Source: Gammaproteobacteria bacterium
GTDB lineage: Bacteria > Pseudomonadota > Gammaproteobacteria > Steroidobacterales > Steroidobacteraceae
Assembly: GCA_030040715.1 (NCBI GenBank)
Contig: JASHTF010000318.1
Coordinates: 1-61,757, forward strand
DNA length: 61,757 bases
Direction: 5' to 3'
The notes under the pieces were generated by a model. That model was not told the origin of the DNA, searched no databases, and saw only the letters and a list, made by a program, of their open reading frames with translations. Positions 9,942 to 19,838 of the stretch are shown one piece after another; the stretch's first letter is position 1; every line of letters starts with the position of its first letter. A program made the position numbers and the translations under genes.

Positions 9942-11231
9942 CTAGAGCAAGTCGCGCAGCCGGTACCACAGCATCGCCAGCACCAGCAGCGGCCGCCGCA
10001 TGGCCTCGCCACCCGGAAAGGTGCGCTGAGGCAGGCGGGTGAACACATCGAAGCGCTCCGCGGTGCCGGCGATCGCTTCAGCCACCAGCACGCCGGCGAT
10101 GCCTGCGAGCGCCATGCCGTGACCGCAAAAGCCCTGCAGGAAGTAAACGTTGGGGGCGAGGCGGCCAAAGTGCGGCGTGCGGTTGCGGGTGATGTCGATC
10201 AAGCATCCCCAGGCGTACTCGATGCGCGCGTCGGCGAGCTGCGGGAACACTCGCAGCATGCGTCGCCGGGTCAGCGGGGCGATGGCGCCGACGTTGATCA
10301 GCGAGTAGTTGACGCGGCCGCCGAACAGCAAGCGGTGGTCGTCCGAGCGGCGGAAGTAATCAAGTATCCAATTGGTATCGCACACCGCGGCGTTGTTGGC
10401 GATCAGGGCGCGGGCACGCTGCTCCCCTAGGGGCTCGGTGGCGACGATGTAGCTCGCGATCGTCAGGAGCGTGTGCTGCAGCTCCGGGACCGTGCTGCCG
10501 AGCCAGGCGTTGCCGGCAAACAGCGCGCTGGCACAATCGACGCTGCCGTGCTCGGTGTGCACCTGCACGCGCCCAGCGTTGACGTAGCCGGTGACGGGGC
10601 TGGCCTCATGGATCGCTACCCCGGCTTGCGCCGCGGCGCGCGCCAGGCCCAGGGTGTAGCGCAGCGGATGCAGGTGGCCGCCGTTGCCGTCGTAGAGCCC
10701 ACCGAGATAGCGCTCGCTCTCGAGCAGCGCGCGTAGCTCCGCGCGCGCCAGCAGGCGAGTGCTCGAATAGCCGTAGCGCGTCGCCAGATGTGCCTGCCAG
10801 CGCTGCAACAAGCGCCACTGGCGCGGCTTGAGTGCGGTGTACATCTGGCCGCCGACCCAGTCACAATCGATCGAGTGGCGCTGAATGCGTGCCTTGAGCC
10901 AGCTCAGCCCCGCCAGCGAGACTTCCCAGACACGGTGCGCGTCGGCCTCGCCGAGCTGCTGCTCGAGCTCGTCCTGCTCGACCGCGAGCCCGGGCATCAC
11001 CTGTCCGCCGCTTCGGCCCGAGGCGCCCCAACCCACCCGCTGGGCCTCGAGCAGCACGACGCGGTAGCCGCGCTCGGCGAGCGACAACGCCGCGGCGCAG
11101 CCCGCGATGCCGCCGCCCACGACGCACACGTCAGCGGTTGCGTTGCGCTGCAGGGGCGGATACGGCGGCGGCAGCTGCGTGCTGGCGCTGTAATAAGTCA
11201 CAGGATATGAGCCGCAAGGGGCCGCATTCAT
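9942..11231 (-). CDS. puuB: FAD-dependent oxidoreductase, gamma-glutamylputrescine oxidase-like
   Basis: 429 aa; Rossmann DVCVVGGGIAGCAAALSLAERGYRVVLLEA; divergent from puuD-puuA; DAO family. Confidence 0.85.
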   Translation of the reverse strand: MNAAPCGSYPVTYYSASTQLPPPYPPLQRNATADVCVVGGGIAGCAAALSLAERGYRVVLLEAQRVGWGASGRSGGQVMPGLAVEQDELEQQLGEADAHRVWEVSLAGLSWLKARIQRHSIDCDWVGGQMYTALKPRQWRLLQRWQAHLATRYGYSSTRLLARAELRALLESERYLGGLYDGNGGHLHPLRYTLGLARAAAQAGVAIHEASPVTGYVNAGRVQVHTEHGSVDCASALFAGNAWLGSTVPELQHTLLTIASYIVATEPLGEQRARALIANNAAVCDTNWILDYFRRSDDHRLLFGGRVNYSLINVGAIAPLTRRRMLRVFPQLADARIEYAWGCLIDITRNRTPHFGRLAPNVYFLQGFCGHGMALAGIAGVLVAEAIAGTAERFDVFTRLPQRTFPGGEAMRRPLLVLAMLWYRLRDLL

Positions 11232-11245
11232 CAGCCATCTCCTGA

Positions 11246-11269
11246 CAATATTGTATGCATAATCAATTG
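11246..11269. promoter_or_regulatory. cluster of short palindromes in the puuB/puuD divergent region
   Basis: CAATATTG (11246-11253), TATGCATA (11254-11261), CAATTG (11264-11269) adjacent to each other in a GC-rich background, just upstream of puuB. Confidence 0.4.
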
Positions 11270-11460
11270 GTTAAGTCGCCTAGTGGGTGCCGTCGATGCG
11301 GTACGGATCAGGGCATGCGGGTCGCAGTGTCGATCCACTCCGGGCATTCAGCGCCGTCCCTATGGTCTAATGGCGACCGGTATGCAGTAGTTTGAGGCGC
11401 GCCTGCATCCTGTTTACATATTCAGGCGCGAGCATCCTCACCGGCACGTGCATCCTCATC

Positions 11461-12222
11461 ATGAGTCCAAAACGTCCCGTCATCGGCCTTCCGGCAGATC
11501 GCCGTGTGCTCGGTCTGCACCCCTATCACCTCGCGGGTGAGAAATACCTCACCGCGATCCTGGACGCCGCCGCGGCTATCCCGCTGATCATTCCGTCGAT
11601 CGGGCGCGAGCTCGCGCTCGATGAGCTGCTCGGCACGGTCGATGGGTTGCTGTTCACCGGCAGCCCGTCGAACGTCGAGCCGCGTCATTATCGTGGCGAG
11701 CCGAGCGCGAGCGGTACGTTGCACGACCCGCAGCGCGACGCGACCACGCTGCCGCTGATTCCCAAGGCGGTCGCCGCCGGCGTCCCGCTGCTCGGCATCT
11801 GCCGCGGTTTCCAGGAGATGAACGTCGCCTTTGGCGGCTCGCTCTGGCAGCGGCTGCACGAGGTGCCGGGTCATATGGATCACCGGGAGCAACTCGATGA
11901 GCCCCTCGAGCAGCAATACGGACCCGCGCACGAGGTGGTGCTCGAGCCCGGCGGGCTATTGCGGCAGCTCGCGGGTACGGATCGCCTCACGGTGAACTCC
12001 CTGCACGGCCAGGGCGTGCGCGAGCTTGCTCCCGGGCTGCTCGTCGAGGCGCGGGCACCCGACGGAGTGATCGAGGCGTTCCGGGTCGCGAACGCCAGGA
12101 GTTTCGCGCTCGCGCTGCAATGGCATCCCGAATGGCAGGCGGTGGAGAATCCGTTTTCGCGTGCGCTGTTCGCCGCATTCGGTACCGCCTGTCGCGCTCG
12201 CGCTGACGGCAACAGGAACTAG
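11461..12222 (+). CDS. puuD: gamma-glutamyl-gamma-aminobutyrate hydrolase (class I glutamine amidotransferase-like)
   Basis: MSPKRPVIGLPADRR...GICRGFQEMNVAFGGSLWQRLHE...VNSLHGQGV...QWHPEW; track ORF starts at 11392 but ATG at 11461 fits the family better. Confidence 0.88.
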   Translation: MSPKRPVIGLPADRRVLGLHPYHLAGEKYLTAILDAAAAIPLIIPSIGRELALDELLGTVDGLLFTGSPSNVEPRHYRGEPSASGTLHDPQRDATTLPLIPKAVAAGVPLLGICRGFQEMNVAFGGSLWQRLHEVPGHMDHREQLDEPLEQQYGPAHEVVLEPGGLLRQLAGTDRLTVNSLHGQGVRELAPGLLVEARAPDGVIEAFRVANARSFALALQWHPEWQAVENPFSRALFAAFGTACRARADGNRN

Positions 12223-12225
12223 CGT

Positions 12226-13566
12226 ATGGCAAACGAAATACAACAATTCTTCCGCGATCACGGCGTCTCCGAGGTAGAGGCGATCATCCCGGACATGGCG
12301 GGCATCGCCCGCGGCAAGATCATGCCGGCGGAGAAGTTCGCCGAGGATGAGGGGTTGCGGCTGCCCGAGAGCATCTTTCTGCAGACCGTCACCGGCGACT
12401 ACCCGCCCGACACCAGCGAGGCCATGAGCCCCGCCGAGATCGACATCGTGCTGCGCCCCGACGCCAAGACGGTGCGCGTGGTGCCCTGGACCGCCGAGCC
12501 TACCGCGCAGGTGATCTGCGACTGCTTCTACTCGGACAGTCGGCGCGTGATGATGGCGCCACGCCATGTGCTGCGGCACGTGCTCGAGCTCTATGCCCAG
12601 CGCGGCTGGGAGCCAGTCGTGGCTCCGGAGCTGGAGTTCTACCTGATCGAGCCGAATACCGACGCGGACTACCCGCTGAAGCCTCCGGTGGGACGCTCGG
12701 GTCGCGCCGAGCCCGGACGGCAGTCCTACAGCATCGCGGCGGTGAACGAGTTCGACCCGCTGTTCGACGACATCTATGCGTTCTGCGAGACCCAGGACAT
12801 CGAGATCGACACGCTGATCCATGAGGACGGCCCGGCGCAGATGGAGATCAACCTGCTGCATGGAGCGGCCATGGACCTGGCCGATCAGGCGTTTCTGTTC
12901 AAGCGCACGGCGCGCGAGGCGGCGCTGCGCCACAAGATGTACGCCACCTTCATGGCCAAGCCGCACGCGCGCGAGCCCGGCAGCGCGATGCATATCCACC
13001 AGAGCCTGCTGGACACCAAGACGCGCCGCAACGTCTTCAGCAACCCCGACGGCAGCCCCTCGGCGCTGTTCTTCTCGCATATCGCGGGGCTGCAGCGCTA
13101 CGTGCCTGCCGCGATGTCGCTGTTCGCGCCCAACGTGAACTCCTACCGCCGCATGACGCGCTACCAGATGGCGCCGATCAACGTGCAGTGGGGCTACGAC
13201 AACCGTACGGCCGGGCTGCGGGTGCCGATGTCTACGCCCGAGGCGCGACGCATCGAGAATCGCGTCGGCGGGGCCGATGCCAACCCCTATCTGGCGATCG
13301 CCGCCTCGCTCGCCTGCGGCTATCTCGGCATGGTCGAGGAACTGCAGCCCACCGAGCCCATCGCCGGCAGTGCCCATGAGTTGCCATTTTCGTTACCGCG
13401 CTCGCTCGACGAGGCTCTGGAGCGGCTGCGCGACAGCGAGCCGCTGGTGCAGGTCCTCGGAGAGCCGTTCGTCGCCGCCTACACCATCGTGAAGCAGGCG
13501 GAGTACGAGGTGTTCCTGCAGGTGATCAGCTCCTGGGAGCGGGAGCATCTGCTGCTGAACGTCTGA
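12226..13566 (+). CDS. puuA: glutamine synthetase family, gamma-glutamylputrescine synthetase-like
   Basis: 446 aa; GS catalytic domain motifs (EMN/QMEINLLHG, GSAMHIHQSL, NRTAGLRVP); 3 nt downstream of puuD. Confidence 0.87.
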   Translation: MANEIQQFFRDHGVSEVEAIIPDMAGIARGKIMPAEKFAEDEGLRLPESIFLQTVTGDYPPDTSEAMSPAEIDIVLRPDAKTVRVVPWTAEPTAQVICDCFYSDSRRVMMAPRHVLRHVLELYAQRGWEPVVAPELEFYLIEPNTDADYPLKPPVGRSGRAEPGRQSYSIAAVNEFDPLFDDIYAFCETQDIEIDTLIHEDGPAQMEINLLHGAAMDLADQAFLFKRTAREAALRHKMYATFMAKPHAREPGSAMHIHQSLLDTKTRRNVFSNPDGSPSALFFSHIAGLQRYVPAAMSLFAPNVNSYRRMTRYQMAPINVQWGYDNRTAGLRVPMSTPEARRIENRVGGADANPYLAIAASLACGYLGMVEELQPTEPIAGSAHELPFSLPRSLDEALERLRDSEPLVQVLGEPFVAAYTIVKQAEYEVFLQVISSWEREHLLLNV

Positions 13567-13656
13567 GTCCGGCGGCGGTCCAAGCTCCTCCAGCGCCGGA
13601 GCCGGGCGCCGGCGATCGTATCGCATCCTGATGATGCCAGCCGATCCGCCTGCGCT

Positions 13657-14895
13657 ATGATTCGCGCTCAGGAGGGGAAGGGGATGGAGCCGCCGGACTG
13701 GCGCTCGAATTGGACCGGCTTTGTCGCGCTGGCGCTGATGCTGCTGGCGAGCGCCTGCGCCCGACAGGGGGGGTCGGCGGGCGGTGGCGCCGCGGCTTCC
13801 GCCACGCAGTCCGCCGCCGCAGCCCCCGCGGCCGCGGGAGCGCCGTCGACGGCCGTGGCGACGACCGACGCCGAGAAAGTCCTCAACGTCTACAACTGGT
13901 CCGACTACGTCGACCCGACCGTGATTCCGGCGTTCGAGAAGGAATACGGCATCAAGGTCAATTACGACGTCTACGATTCCAACGAGGTGCTCGAGACCAA
14001 GCTGCTGGCGGGTCACACGGGCTACGACATCGTGGTGCCGTCGGCCTCGTTTTTGCAGCGCCAGATCCAGGCGGGGGTGTTTCAGAAGCTCGACAAGCAA
14101 TTGCTGCCGAATCTAAAGAATCTCGATCCGGACATCACGCACCGTATCGAGTTGAACGATCCCGGCAATCAGTATGGGGTTGACTATCTGTGGGGTACCT
14201 CCGGTGTCGGCTACAACGTCGACAAGGTTGCGGCGAGGATGCCGCAGGCGCCGGTCGACAGCTTCGCGATGTTCTACGATCCGAACGTGATCCGTCACTT
14301 CAAGGATTGCGGTGTCTCGATACTGGATGCGCCCGATGAGGTCGTGGGTACGGTGCTGCTGTACCTGGGCCGTGACCCCAACAGCGAGCGGCCCGAGGAT
14401 CTGAAAGCCGCGGAGCGCGTGCTGCTCGCGATCCGCCCGTACGTGCGCTACATCAATTCGTCCAAATACATCGACGATCTGGCCAACGGCGACATCTGCC
14501 TGGCGCTCGGCTGGAGCGGCGATGTCGGCCAGGCGCGCGTGCGCGCGCAGGAGGCGGGCAACGGCGTGCATGTGCGCTACAATCTCGCGCGCGAAGGGGC
14601 GGTGATGTTCTTCGACATGCTCGCCATTCCGGCCGACGCGCCGCACCCGCGCAACGCGCATCTGTTCATCAACTACCTGCTGCGGCCAGAAGTGGCGGCC
14701 AAGAATTCCGCCACGGCGCACTTCGCGACTCCCAACGAGGCCGCCTATGCGCTGCTCGATCCGGCGGTCTACCATGATCCCGGGATCTATCCGACGGGCG
14801 CCGCGCGCGCGCACCTCGTCGCCAACGCCGCGCACAGCCAGACCTACACGCGCGAGCTCAACCGCGTTTGGACACGCTTCAAGACCGGGACCTGA
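13657..14895 (+). CDS. potF: polyamine ABC transporter substrate-binding lipoprotein (PotF/SpuD-like)
   Basis: KVLNVYNWSDYVDPTVIPAFEKEYGIKVNYDVYDSNEVLETKLLAGHTGYDIVVPS; lipobox-like LLASACARQ; start may be 13684. Confidence 0.92.
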   Translation: MIRAQEGKGMEPPDWRSNWTGFVALALMLLASACARQGGSAGGGAAASATQSAAAAPAAAGAPSTAVATTDAEKVLNVYNWSDYVDPTVIPAFEKEYGIKVNYDVYDSNEVLETKLLAGHTGYDIVVPSASFLQRQIQAGVFQKLDKQLLPNLKNLDPDITHRIELNDPGNQYGVDYLWGTSGVGYNVDKVAARMPQAPVDSFAMFYDPNVIRHFKDCGVSILDAPDEVVGTVLLYLGRDPNSERPEDLKAAERVLLAIRPYVRYINSSKYIDDLANGDICLALGWSGDVGQARVRAQEAGNGVHVRYNLAREGAVMFFDMLAIPADAPHPRNAHLFINYLLRPEVAAKNSATAHFATPNEAAYALLDPAVYHDPGIYPTGAARAHLVANAAHSQTYTRELNRVWTRFKTGT

Positions 14896-16025
14896 TGCCA
14901 GCGAGCAGCACCGCCTACCTGCAGCTCGAGGGCCTCAGTAAACGATTCGGCCAATTCCTGGCGGTCAACAACGTATCGCTGTGCGTCGAGCGTGGCGAGA
15001 TCTTCTGCCTGCTCGGCGCCTCCGGCAGCGGCAAGACGACGCTGCTGCGGCTGCTGGCCGGATTCGAGACCCCGAGCGCAGGCCGCCTGCTGCTCGACGG
15101 CGAGGACCTCGCCGGCGTCCCTCCCTACCGCCGTCCGCTCAACATGATGTTCCAGTCCTACGCGCTGTTCCCGCACCTGAACGCGGAGCGCAACATCGCC
15201 TTCGGCCTGGAGCAGGAGCGGCTGTCAAAGCGCCAGATCGCGCAGCGGGTGGACGAGATTCTCGAGGTCGTGAAGATGGCTCCCTACCGTGCGCGCAAGC
15301 CCCATCAGCTCTCGGGCGGACAGCGGCAACGCGTCGCCCTGGCGCGCGCGCTGGTGAAGCGACCGAAGCTGCTGCTGCTCGATGAGCCGCTCGGCGCTCT
15401 CGATCGCAAGCTGCGCGAGCACACGCAGTTCGAGCTGCTCAACATCCAGCAGCAGCTCGGCGTCACCTTCATCGTGGTGACGCACGACCAGGAAGAGGCG
15501 ATGACGCTGGCGACGCGCATCGGCGTCATGGATCGCGGCGAGATCGTGCAGATCGGCACGCCGCGCGAGATCTACGAGTTTCCCGCGACGCGCTTCGTGG
15601 CCGATTTCATCGGCTCGGTCAACCTGTTCGACGCGCGCCTGAGCACGGCGAGCGTGAGCGTCGCGCCGGCGGCCGTCGATGCCGCCCGCGGCACGTGCCT
15701 GCACTCTCCGGAGCTGCCGGCGCCGCTGCTGGTCGATCAGTCGATCGAGGCCGCTGCCGACGCGGCGCTGTGGGTCGCGCTGCGCCCCGAGAAGATCGCA
15801 CTCAGCCGGCAGCCGCCGGCGCAGCAGCACAATTGGGCGCGCGGCACGGTGCGCGAAGTCGCTTATCTGGGCGACCTATCGGTATTCCTGGTGCGGCTCG
15901 AATCCGGTCGGGAGCTGCGCGCCAGTCTGACCAATAGCAGTCGCGAGTGTGCCGAGCAGTTTGCCCGCGATACGCCGGTCTATCTGAGCTGGGACAGCAC
16001 GAGCGCCATTGTCGGGAGCAGCTGA
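14895..16025 (+). CDS. potG: polyamine ABC transporter ATP-binding protein
   Basis: MPASSTAYLQLEGLSKRFGQF...GASGSGKTT...LSGGQRQRVALARAL...LLLDEPLGALD; start overlaps potF stop (TGATG). Confidence 0.93.
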   Translation: MPASSTAYLQLEGLSKRFGQFLAVNNVSLCVERGEIFCLLGASGSGKTTLLRLLAGFETPSAGRLLLDGEDLAGVPPYRRPLNMMFQSYALFPHLNAERNIAFGLEQERLSKRQIAQRVDEILEVVKMAPYRARKPHQLSGGQRQRVALARALVKRPKLLLLDEPLGALDRKLREHTQFELLNIQQQLGVTFIVVTHDQEEAMTLATRIGVMDRGEIVQIGTPREIYEFPATRFVADFIGSVNLFDARLSTASVSVAPAAVDAARGTCLHSPELPAPLLVDQSIEAAADAALWVALRPEKIALSRQPPAQQHNWARGTVREVAYLGDLSVFLVRLESGRELRASLTNSSRECAEQFARDTPVYLSWDSTSAIVGSS

Positions 16026-16043
16026 GCAAGGAAGCACGGGCTC

Positions 16044-16997
16044 GTGGCGGTAGAGATGCGCTTGCCGGCTCGTTCCGGCTCACTCGCTCAGATCCGGCGA
16101 CGGCTGGCTCGGGCGGCGAGCGGCCGCGCGGTCGTGGTCGGGATACCGCTGCTGTGGCTGCTGCTGTTTTTTCTGGTGCCGTTCCTGATCGTGCTCAAGA
16201 TCTCGTTCTCCACGGCGCTGCTGGCGATGCCTCCGTACGCGCCGCTGCTCGAATGGGTCGGCCACCACATCGCGGCGCTGCGCGTGCACCTGAGCAACTA
16301 TCAGCTGCTGTGGAGCGATCCGCTCTATCTCGATTCGTTGCTGTATTCGGTCAGGGTGGCGGCGGGCTCGACGTTGTGTTGCCTGCTGCTGGGCTATCCG
16401 ATGGCGCTGGCGATCGCGCGCGCCGCTCCGGCGCGGCGGCCGTTGCTGCTGATGCTGGTCATCTTGCCGTTCTGGACGTCGTTTCTACTGCGCGTGTACG
16501 CGTGGATCGGCCTGCTGAAGGACGACGGCGTCATCAACAATGTGCTGCGCAGCCTGCACCTGATTCACCAGCCGATCGTGATGATCAATACCACCTTCGC
16601 CATCTACGTCGGCATCGTCTATTCCTATCTGCCCTTCATGGTGCTGCCACTGTACGCCAATCTGGAGAAGCACGACGGCGCGCTGCTGGAGGCGGCCGCC
16701 GATCTCGGCGCGCACCCGTGGCGGGCGTTCTGGCGCGTCACCATGCCGCTGTCGCTGCCGGGTGTCATGGCGGGCTTCCTGCTGGTGTTCATTCCGGCGG
16801 TGGGCGAATACGTAATCCCGTCGCTACTCGGTCCGGCAAATCAACTCATGATCGGGCGCGTGCTGTCGACCGAGTTCTTCGAGAACCGCGACTGGCCCGT
16901 GGCGAGCGCCGTCGCGATCGTGTTGTTGCTGCTGCTGCTCGCACCGATCGTGATCTTCCAGCGCTATCACAACCGCGAGCTCGAGGCGGAGCGATGA
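16044..16997 (+). CDS. potH: polyamine ABC transporter permease
   Basis: 317 aa; binding-protein-dependent transport EAAADLGAHPWRAFWRVTMPLSLPGV motif. Confidence 0.92.
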   Translation: MAVEMRLPARSGSLAQIRRRLARAASGRAVVVGIPLLWLLLFFLVPFLIVLKISFSTALLAMPPYAPLLEWVGHHIAALRVHLSNYQLLWSDPLYLDSLLYSVRVAAGSTLCCLLLGYPMALAIARAAPARRPLLLMLVILPFWTSFLLRVYAWIGLLKDDGVINNVLRSLHLIHQPIVMINTTFAIYVGIVYSYLPFMVLPLYANLEKHDGALLEAAADLGAHPWRAFWRVTMPLSLPGVMAGFLLVFIPAVGEYVIPSLLGPANQLMIGRVLSTEFFENRDWPVASAVAIVLLLLLLAPIVIFQRYHNRELEAER

Positions 16998-17866
16998 GCC
17001 GGCCACCGATCCGGCCACCGATCCGGCCGCGGCGCGCGCTGCTGCTGCCGCTGCTCCTGGCACTCGGATTGGCGTTCCTGTATCTGCCGATCGCCTCTCT
17101 CATCGTGTATTCGTTCAACGCCTCGCGGCTTGTCACGGTGTGGGACGCGGTGCACTCGCCGACGCTCAAGTGGTACGGAGAGCTGTTCCACAACAGTCAG
17201 ATCCTCGAGGCGGCCTGGCTCTCGGTGCGCATCGCCGTGATGAATGCCACCGGTGCGGTGATTCTCGGTACGCTGGCCGGCATGGCACTGTCGCGCTTCG
17301 GGCGCTTCGGTGGCCGCGCACTGCTCGCGGCACTGACCACCGCGCCGCTGGTGATGCCGGAGATCATCACCGGGCTGTCGCTGCTGCTGCTGTTCATCAC
17401 GTTCGAGCAGCTCACCGGCTGGCCGGCGCAGCGCGACGCCGCCACGATCACCCTCGCCCATATCAGCTTCTCGATTTCCTACGTGGCGGTCATCGTGCAG
17501 GCGCGGCTGGCGGGGTCCGACGGGTCGCTGGAGGAGGCGGCGCTCGATCTGGGAGCGCGGCCGAGCGTCGCCTTCCGGCGCATCACGCTGCCGCTGATTG
17601 CTCCGGCGCTGCTGTCGGGATGGCTGTTGTCGTTCACCCTGTCGTGGGATGATGTAGTGATCTCGCAGTTTGTCGCCGGTCCCGGTTCGAGCACGCTACC
17701 GATGGTGATCTTCGCCAAGGTGCGTCTGGGTGTGAGCCCGGACGTCAATGCATTGGCCACGCTGCTGATTACCCTGGTGGCCGCGGGCGTGCTGTTGTCG
17801 ACGCTGCTGCTGCAGCGACGCGAGCGTAGCCGCGCGCGGGCGCTGGCGCTGTCGCAGGAGGGCTGA
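16994..17866 (+). CDS. potI: polyamine ABC transporter permease
   Basis: MSRPPIRPPIRPRRALLLPLLL...EEAALDLGARPSVAFRRITLPLIAPALL; ATGA overlap with potH. Track ORF 15947-17866 is an over-extension. Confidence 0.92.
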   Translation: MSRPPIRPPIRPRRALLLPLLLALGLAFLYLPIASLIVYSFNASRLVTVWDAVHSPTLKWYGELFHNSQILEAAWLSVRIAVMNATGAVILGTLAGMALSRFGRFGGRALLAALTTAPLVMPEIITGLSLLLLFITFEQLTGWPAQRDAATITLAHISFSISYVAVIVQARLAGSDGSLEEAALDLGARPSVAFRRITLPLIAPALLSGWLLSFTLSWDDVVISQFVAGPGSSTLPMVIFAKVRLGVSPDVNALATLLITLVAAGVLLSTLLLQRRERSRARALALSQEG

Positions 17867-17868
17867 GC

Positions 17869-18621
17869 ATGGCCGACACGGTGTTGTTGGGACTCGACGT
17901 CGGCGGCTCCTCGATCAAGTCGGCGCTGGTGGATATCGAACAGGGTCGCGCGGTCACGCCGCTGCAGACCACGCCGACCCCGGTGCCCTCGACGCCCGCG
18001 GCGGTGCTGCAGCTGTGCGCCCAGATCGACCGGCAGCTCAAGGCGCGCGGCGCGGCGGGACTCGCATTTCCGGCGGTCGTGCGCCACGGCGTGGCACGAA
18101 CCGCTGCCAATGTCGATCATGCCTGGATCGGCTTTTCCGGCGGTGCCGAGCTGTCGCGCCTGCTGGGGCGGCCGGTGGTGTTCATCAACGATGCCGACGC
18201 CGCCGGAGTCGCCGAGATCACGCTGGGCGCCGCCCGCGGCGTAGCCGGACTGGTGATTCTGCTGACCTTCGGTACCGGCATAGGCTCGGCGGTGTTCCTC
18301 GACGGCAAGCTCCTGCCCAGCACCGAGCTTGGGCACATGGAGTTCCATGGGGTCGATGCCGAACGCATCGCCTCGGCGCACGCACGCACCGTCGAGCATC
18401 TCGACTGGCCGAGCTGGTGCGCCCGCGTCAACGACTATCTGGCACGACTGCACGCGCTGTTCTGGCCGGATCTGTTTGTCATCGGCGGCTCGATCAGCGA
18501 GGACTTCGAGCAGTACCGGGCGTTGCTGCAAAGCCCGACCGAGATCCGCCGCGCCACCTTCGGCGCCGAGGCCGGTGTGGTCGGCGCGGCGCTGGCAGCG
18601 GCGAACGGCGAGCAGCTCTGA
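17869..18621 (+). CDS. ppgK: ROK-family kinase, polyphosphate glucokinase-like
   Basis: LGLDVGGSSIKSALVD, LAFPAVVRHGVARTAANVDHAWIG, NDADAAGVAEI, LTFGTGIGSAVFLDGKLLPSTELGHMEF; starts 2 nt after potI stop. Confidence 0.8.
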   Translation: MADTVLLGLDVGGSSIKSALVDIEQGRAVTPLQTTPTPVPSTPAAVLQLCAQIDRQLKARGAAGLAFPAVVRHGVARTAANVDHAWIGFSGGAELSRLLGRPVVFINDADAAGVAEITLGAARGVAGLVILLTFGTGIGSAVFLDGKLLPSTELGHMEFHGVDAERIASAHARTVEHLDWPSWCARVNDYLARLHALFWPDLFVIGGSISEDFEQYRALLQSPTEIRRATFGAEAGVVGAALAAANGEQL

Positions 18622-18640
18622 CTGCGGCGAGCGAGGCAGC

Positions 18641-19825
18641 ATGCGCACCATCCGGAGCAAATTGCCGCGCGTGGGCACGACGATCTTCACGGTAATGTCG
18701 CGGCGAGCCCGCGAGCTCGACGCCATCAATCTCGGGCAGGGGTTTCCCGACTACGATATCGACCCGCGCCTGACGGAGCTGGTGCAGGAGGCGATGCGCG
18801 CCGGGCACAACCAGTACGCGCCCATGCCCGGGATGCCGCAATTGCGCGAGGCCATCGCGCATAAGCTGGCCGGCAGCTACCGCCAAGCGTTCGATCCCGA
18901 GCTCGAGATCACCGTGACGCTCGGCGCCACCGAGGCGATCTTCTCGGCGGTGCAGGCATTGCTCGGGTCAGGTGATGAGGCGCTGGTGTTCGACCCCGCC
19001 TACGATTCCTACGCGCCGGCGATCGAGCTGGCCGGTGCGCACTGTGTGCACGTGCCACTCGAGCCGCCGCAGTTCCGTTACGACTGGCAGCGCATCGAGA
19101 CGGCCTGCAGCGAGCACACGCGGCTGCTCATCATCAACTCGCCGCACAATCCCGCTTGCAGCTGTATCGGTGCGGAGGATCTCGTGCATCTGGCGGAGCT
19201 CGCGCGCCGCCGTGACCTCACCATCATCTCCGATGAGGTGTATGAGCACATCGTATTCGACGGCCGCGTGCATCACAGCGTGCTGTCCCTGCCGGAGCTG
19301 CGCGCGCGCAGCGTCGCGATCTACTCGTTCGGCAAGACCTTGCACGCGACCGGACTGCGCGTCGGTTACGCGGTGGCGCCGCCCGAGCTGACGGCCGAGA
19401 TCCGCAAGGTGCACCAGTACAACACCTTCACGATCGCCACGGCGCTGCAATGGGCGATCGCGCGCTATCTCACCGAGCATCCGGGCATCGGCGGCGAGCT
19501 CGGCGCCTTCTTCGGCGCCAAGCGTGATCGGCTGAGCGCGGCGCTGAGTGGCAGCGGACTGACGCTGCCGCGCGCCGAGGGCTCGTTCTTTCAGCTGATC
19601 GACTACGGGCGCATCAGCAGCGCGCGCGACACCGATTTTGCCGATGAGCTGCTCACCCACGCGGGTGTGGCGACGATCCCGCTGTCGGTGTTCTATCAGC
19701 AGCCGCCACCGATGACGCTGCTACGGCTCTGCATCGCCAAGCGTGATGACACGCTGGATGCGGGCGCGGCGCGTCTGGCGGCGTACGCGCGCGACCGTCG
19801 CACCCGTGCCGAGGCGTCGCCCTGA
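18641..19825 (+). CDS. PLP-dependent class I/II aminotransferase (methionine/kynurenine aminotransferase-like)
   Basis: MRTIRSKLPRVGTTIFTVMSRRARELDAINLGQGFPDYDIDPRL...; INSPHNPACSC, SFGKTLHATGLRVGY. Confidence 0.9.
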   Translation: MRTIRSKLPRVGTTIFTVMSRRARELDAINLGQGFPDYDIDPRLTELVQEAMRAGHNQYAPMPGMPQLREAIAHKLAGSYRQAFDPELEITVTLGATEAIFSAVQALLGSGDEALVFDPAYDSYAPAIELAGAHCVHVPLEPPQFRYDWQRIETACSEHTRLLIINSPHNPACSCIGAEDLVHLAELARRRDLTIISDEVYEHIVFDGRVHHSVLSLPELRARSVAIYSFGKTLHATGLRVGYAVAPPELTAEIRKVHQYNTFTIATALQWAIARYLTEHPGIGGELGAFFGAKRDRLSAALSGSGLTLPRAEGSFFQLIDYGRISSARDTDFADELLTHAGVATIPLSVFYQQPPPMTLLRLCIAKRDDTLDAGAARLAAYARDRRTRAEASP

Positions 19826-19838
19826 TCAAAGGCACCGC

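Noticed and set aside
9785-10168. Minus-strand ORF with LDRFRSLDRFRR repeats
   Set aside because: Alternative frame of the 18-bp repeat overlapping the 3' end of puuB; the frame inside puuB is not coding.
11956-13377. 473-aa minus-strand ORF antisense to puuD/puuA
   Set aside because: Arg/His/Gly/Val-rich composition typical of antisense frames in GC-rich DNA; the plus-strand genes are clear family members.
15947-17866. 639-aa ORF reported by the track
   Set aside because: First about 350 residues are an out-of-frame read through potH; the real gene is potI from 16994.
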